Source: Pseudomonadota bacterium (GTDB lineage Bacteria > Pseudomonadota > Gammaproteobacteria > Acidithiobacillales > Acidithiobacillaceae). From it: DNA of 5,462 nt. Both the position numbers and the translations under genes were made by a program. A model generated the notes under the pieces. That model searched no databases. It saw only the letters and a program-made list of their open reading frames with translations, and was not told the origin of the DNA. Position 1 is the first letter of the stretch; every line of letters begins with the position of its first letter. Shown here piece after piece: positions 5,387 through 5,462 of the stretch. The DNA lies in the NCBI GenBank assembly GCA_021839095.1, contig JAKCBU010000104.1, positions 1 to 5,462 of the forward strand, in the 5' to 3' direction.

Positions 5387-5462
5387 GTTTCTCTTTACCG
5401 ACAACGACTGGACCTTCGCACGGATCGACGCGGTCACCGAGGAAATCGCCACCATCGCCGCC
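5379..5462 (+). CDS. spoVR: SpoVR/YcgB family protein, N-terminal part (cut by window end)
   Basis: An ORF starts with ATG at 5379, overlaps the yeaH stop by 8 bases in another frame (ATGTCTAA) and runs off the window after 28 codons. The visible segment, with DWTFARIDAVTEEIATIAA (residues 10-28), resembles the start of SpoVR/YcgB proteins, which have a WTF motif followed by a helix before the conserved core. GAGGAG (5363-5368) lies 10 bases upstream as a ribosome binding site. The overlap suggests translational coupling to yeaH. The prkA-yeaH-spoVR order is the well known conserved cluster, which supports the assignment beyond the short visible protein. SpoVR acts in spore cortex formation in Bacillus; its role in non-sporulating proteobacteria is unresolved. 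Confidence 0.82.
   Translation, partial: MSKFLFTDNDWTFARIDAVTEEIATIAA

Overview
The window is GC-rich proteobacterial DNA from a gammaproteobacterium-like organism, possibly Acidithiobacillia; this assignment is an inference from protein similarity and base composition, not a proof. It holds three complete plus-strand genes and the start of a fourth: prkA/yeaG (AAA+ PrkA family, 517-2451), amt/amtB (ammonium channel, 2685-4001), yeaH (DUF444, VWA-like, 4082-5386) and the first 28 codons of spoVR/ycgB (5379 to the window end). PrkA, YeaH and SpoVR are a well known conserved gene set linked to starvation and stationary-phase physiology. In E. coli yeaGH belongs to the NtrC/sigma-54 nitrogen-starvation regulon. 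The unusual point of layout is an ammonium channel gene between prkA and yeaH.

The non-coding DNA is the most informative part. The leader upstream of prkA (26-516) and the prkA-amt gap (2452-2684) each carry the same control module: a near-perfect NtrC-type palindrome, TGCACC-N5-GGTGC(A/G), centred about 96-98 bp upstream of the start predicted from a sigma-54 -24/-12 promoter. The palindromes are at 318-334 and 2520-2536, and the promoters at 395-412 and 2600-2616. So prkA and amt(-yeaH-spoVR) each appear to be switched on by phosphorylated NtrC with RNA polymerase-sigma-54 under nitrogen limitation.

A third, excellent sigma-54 promoter match lies at 100-117. A strong intrinsic terminator (167-193) follows only about 50 bp after its predicted start, with no convincing ORF between them. 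This predicts a sigma-54-dependent small RNA of about 65 nt (about 127-193). It would have a CU-rich, anti-Shine-Dalgarno-like hairpin loop able to pair with the ribosome binding site of prkA, and less well with that of amt. This RNA is the best candidate in the window for something undescribed.

Working model: under nitrogen limitation NtrC-P activates the prkA and amt promoters. Amt imports or senses ammonium, while PrkA, YeaH and SpoVR carry out a persistence or starvation-adaptation function. The putative sRNA could adjust translation of the same operon or of distant mRNAs. A strong hairpin in the amt-yeaH gap (4023-4056) and a hairpin with a poor U-tract after prkA (2480-2505) may set the relative output of the genes.
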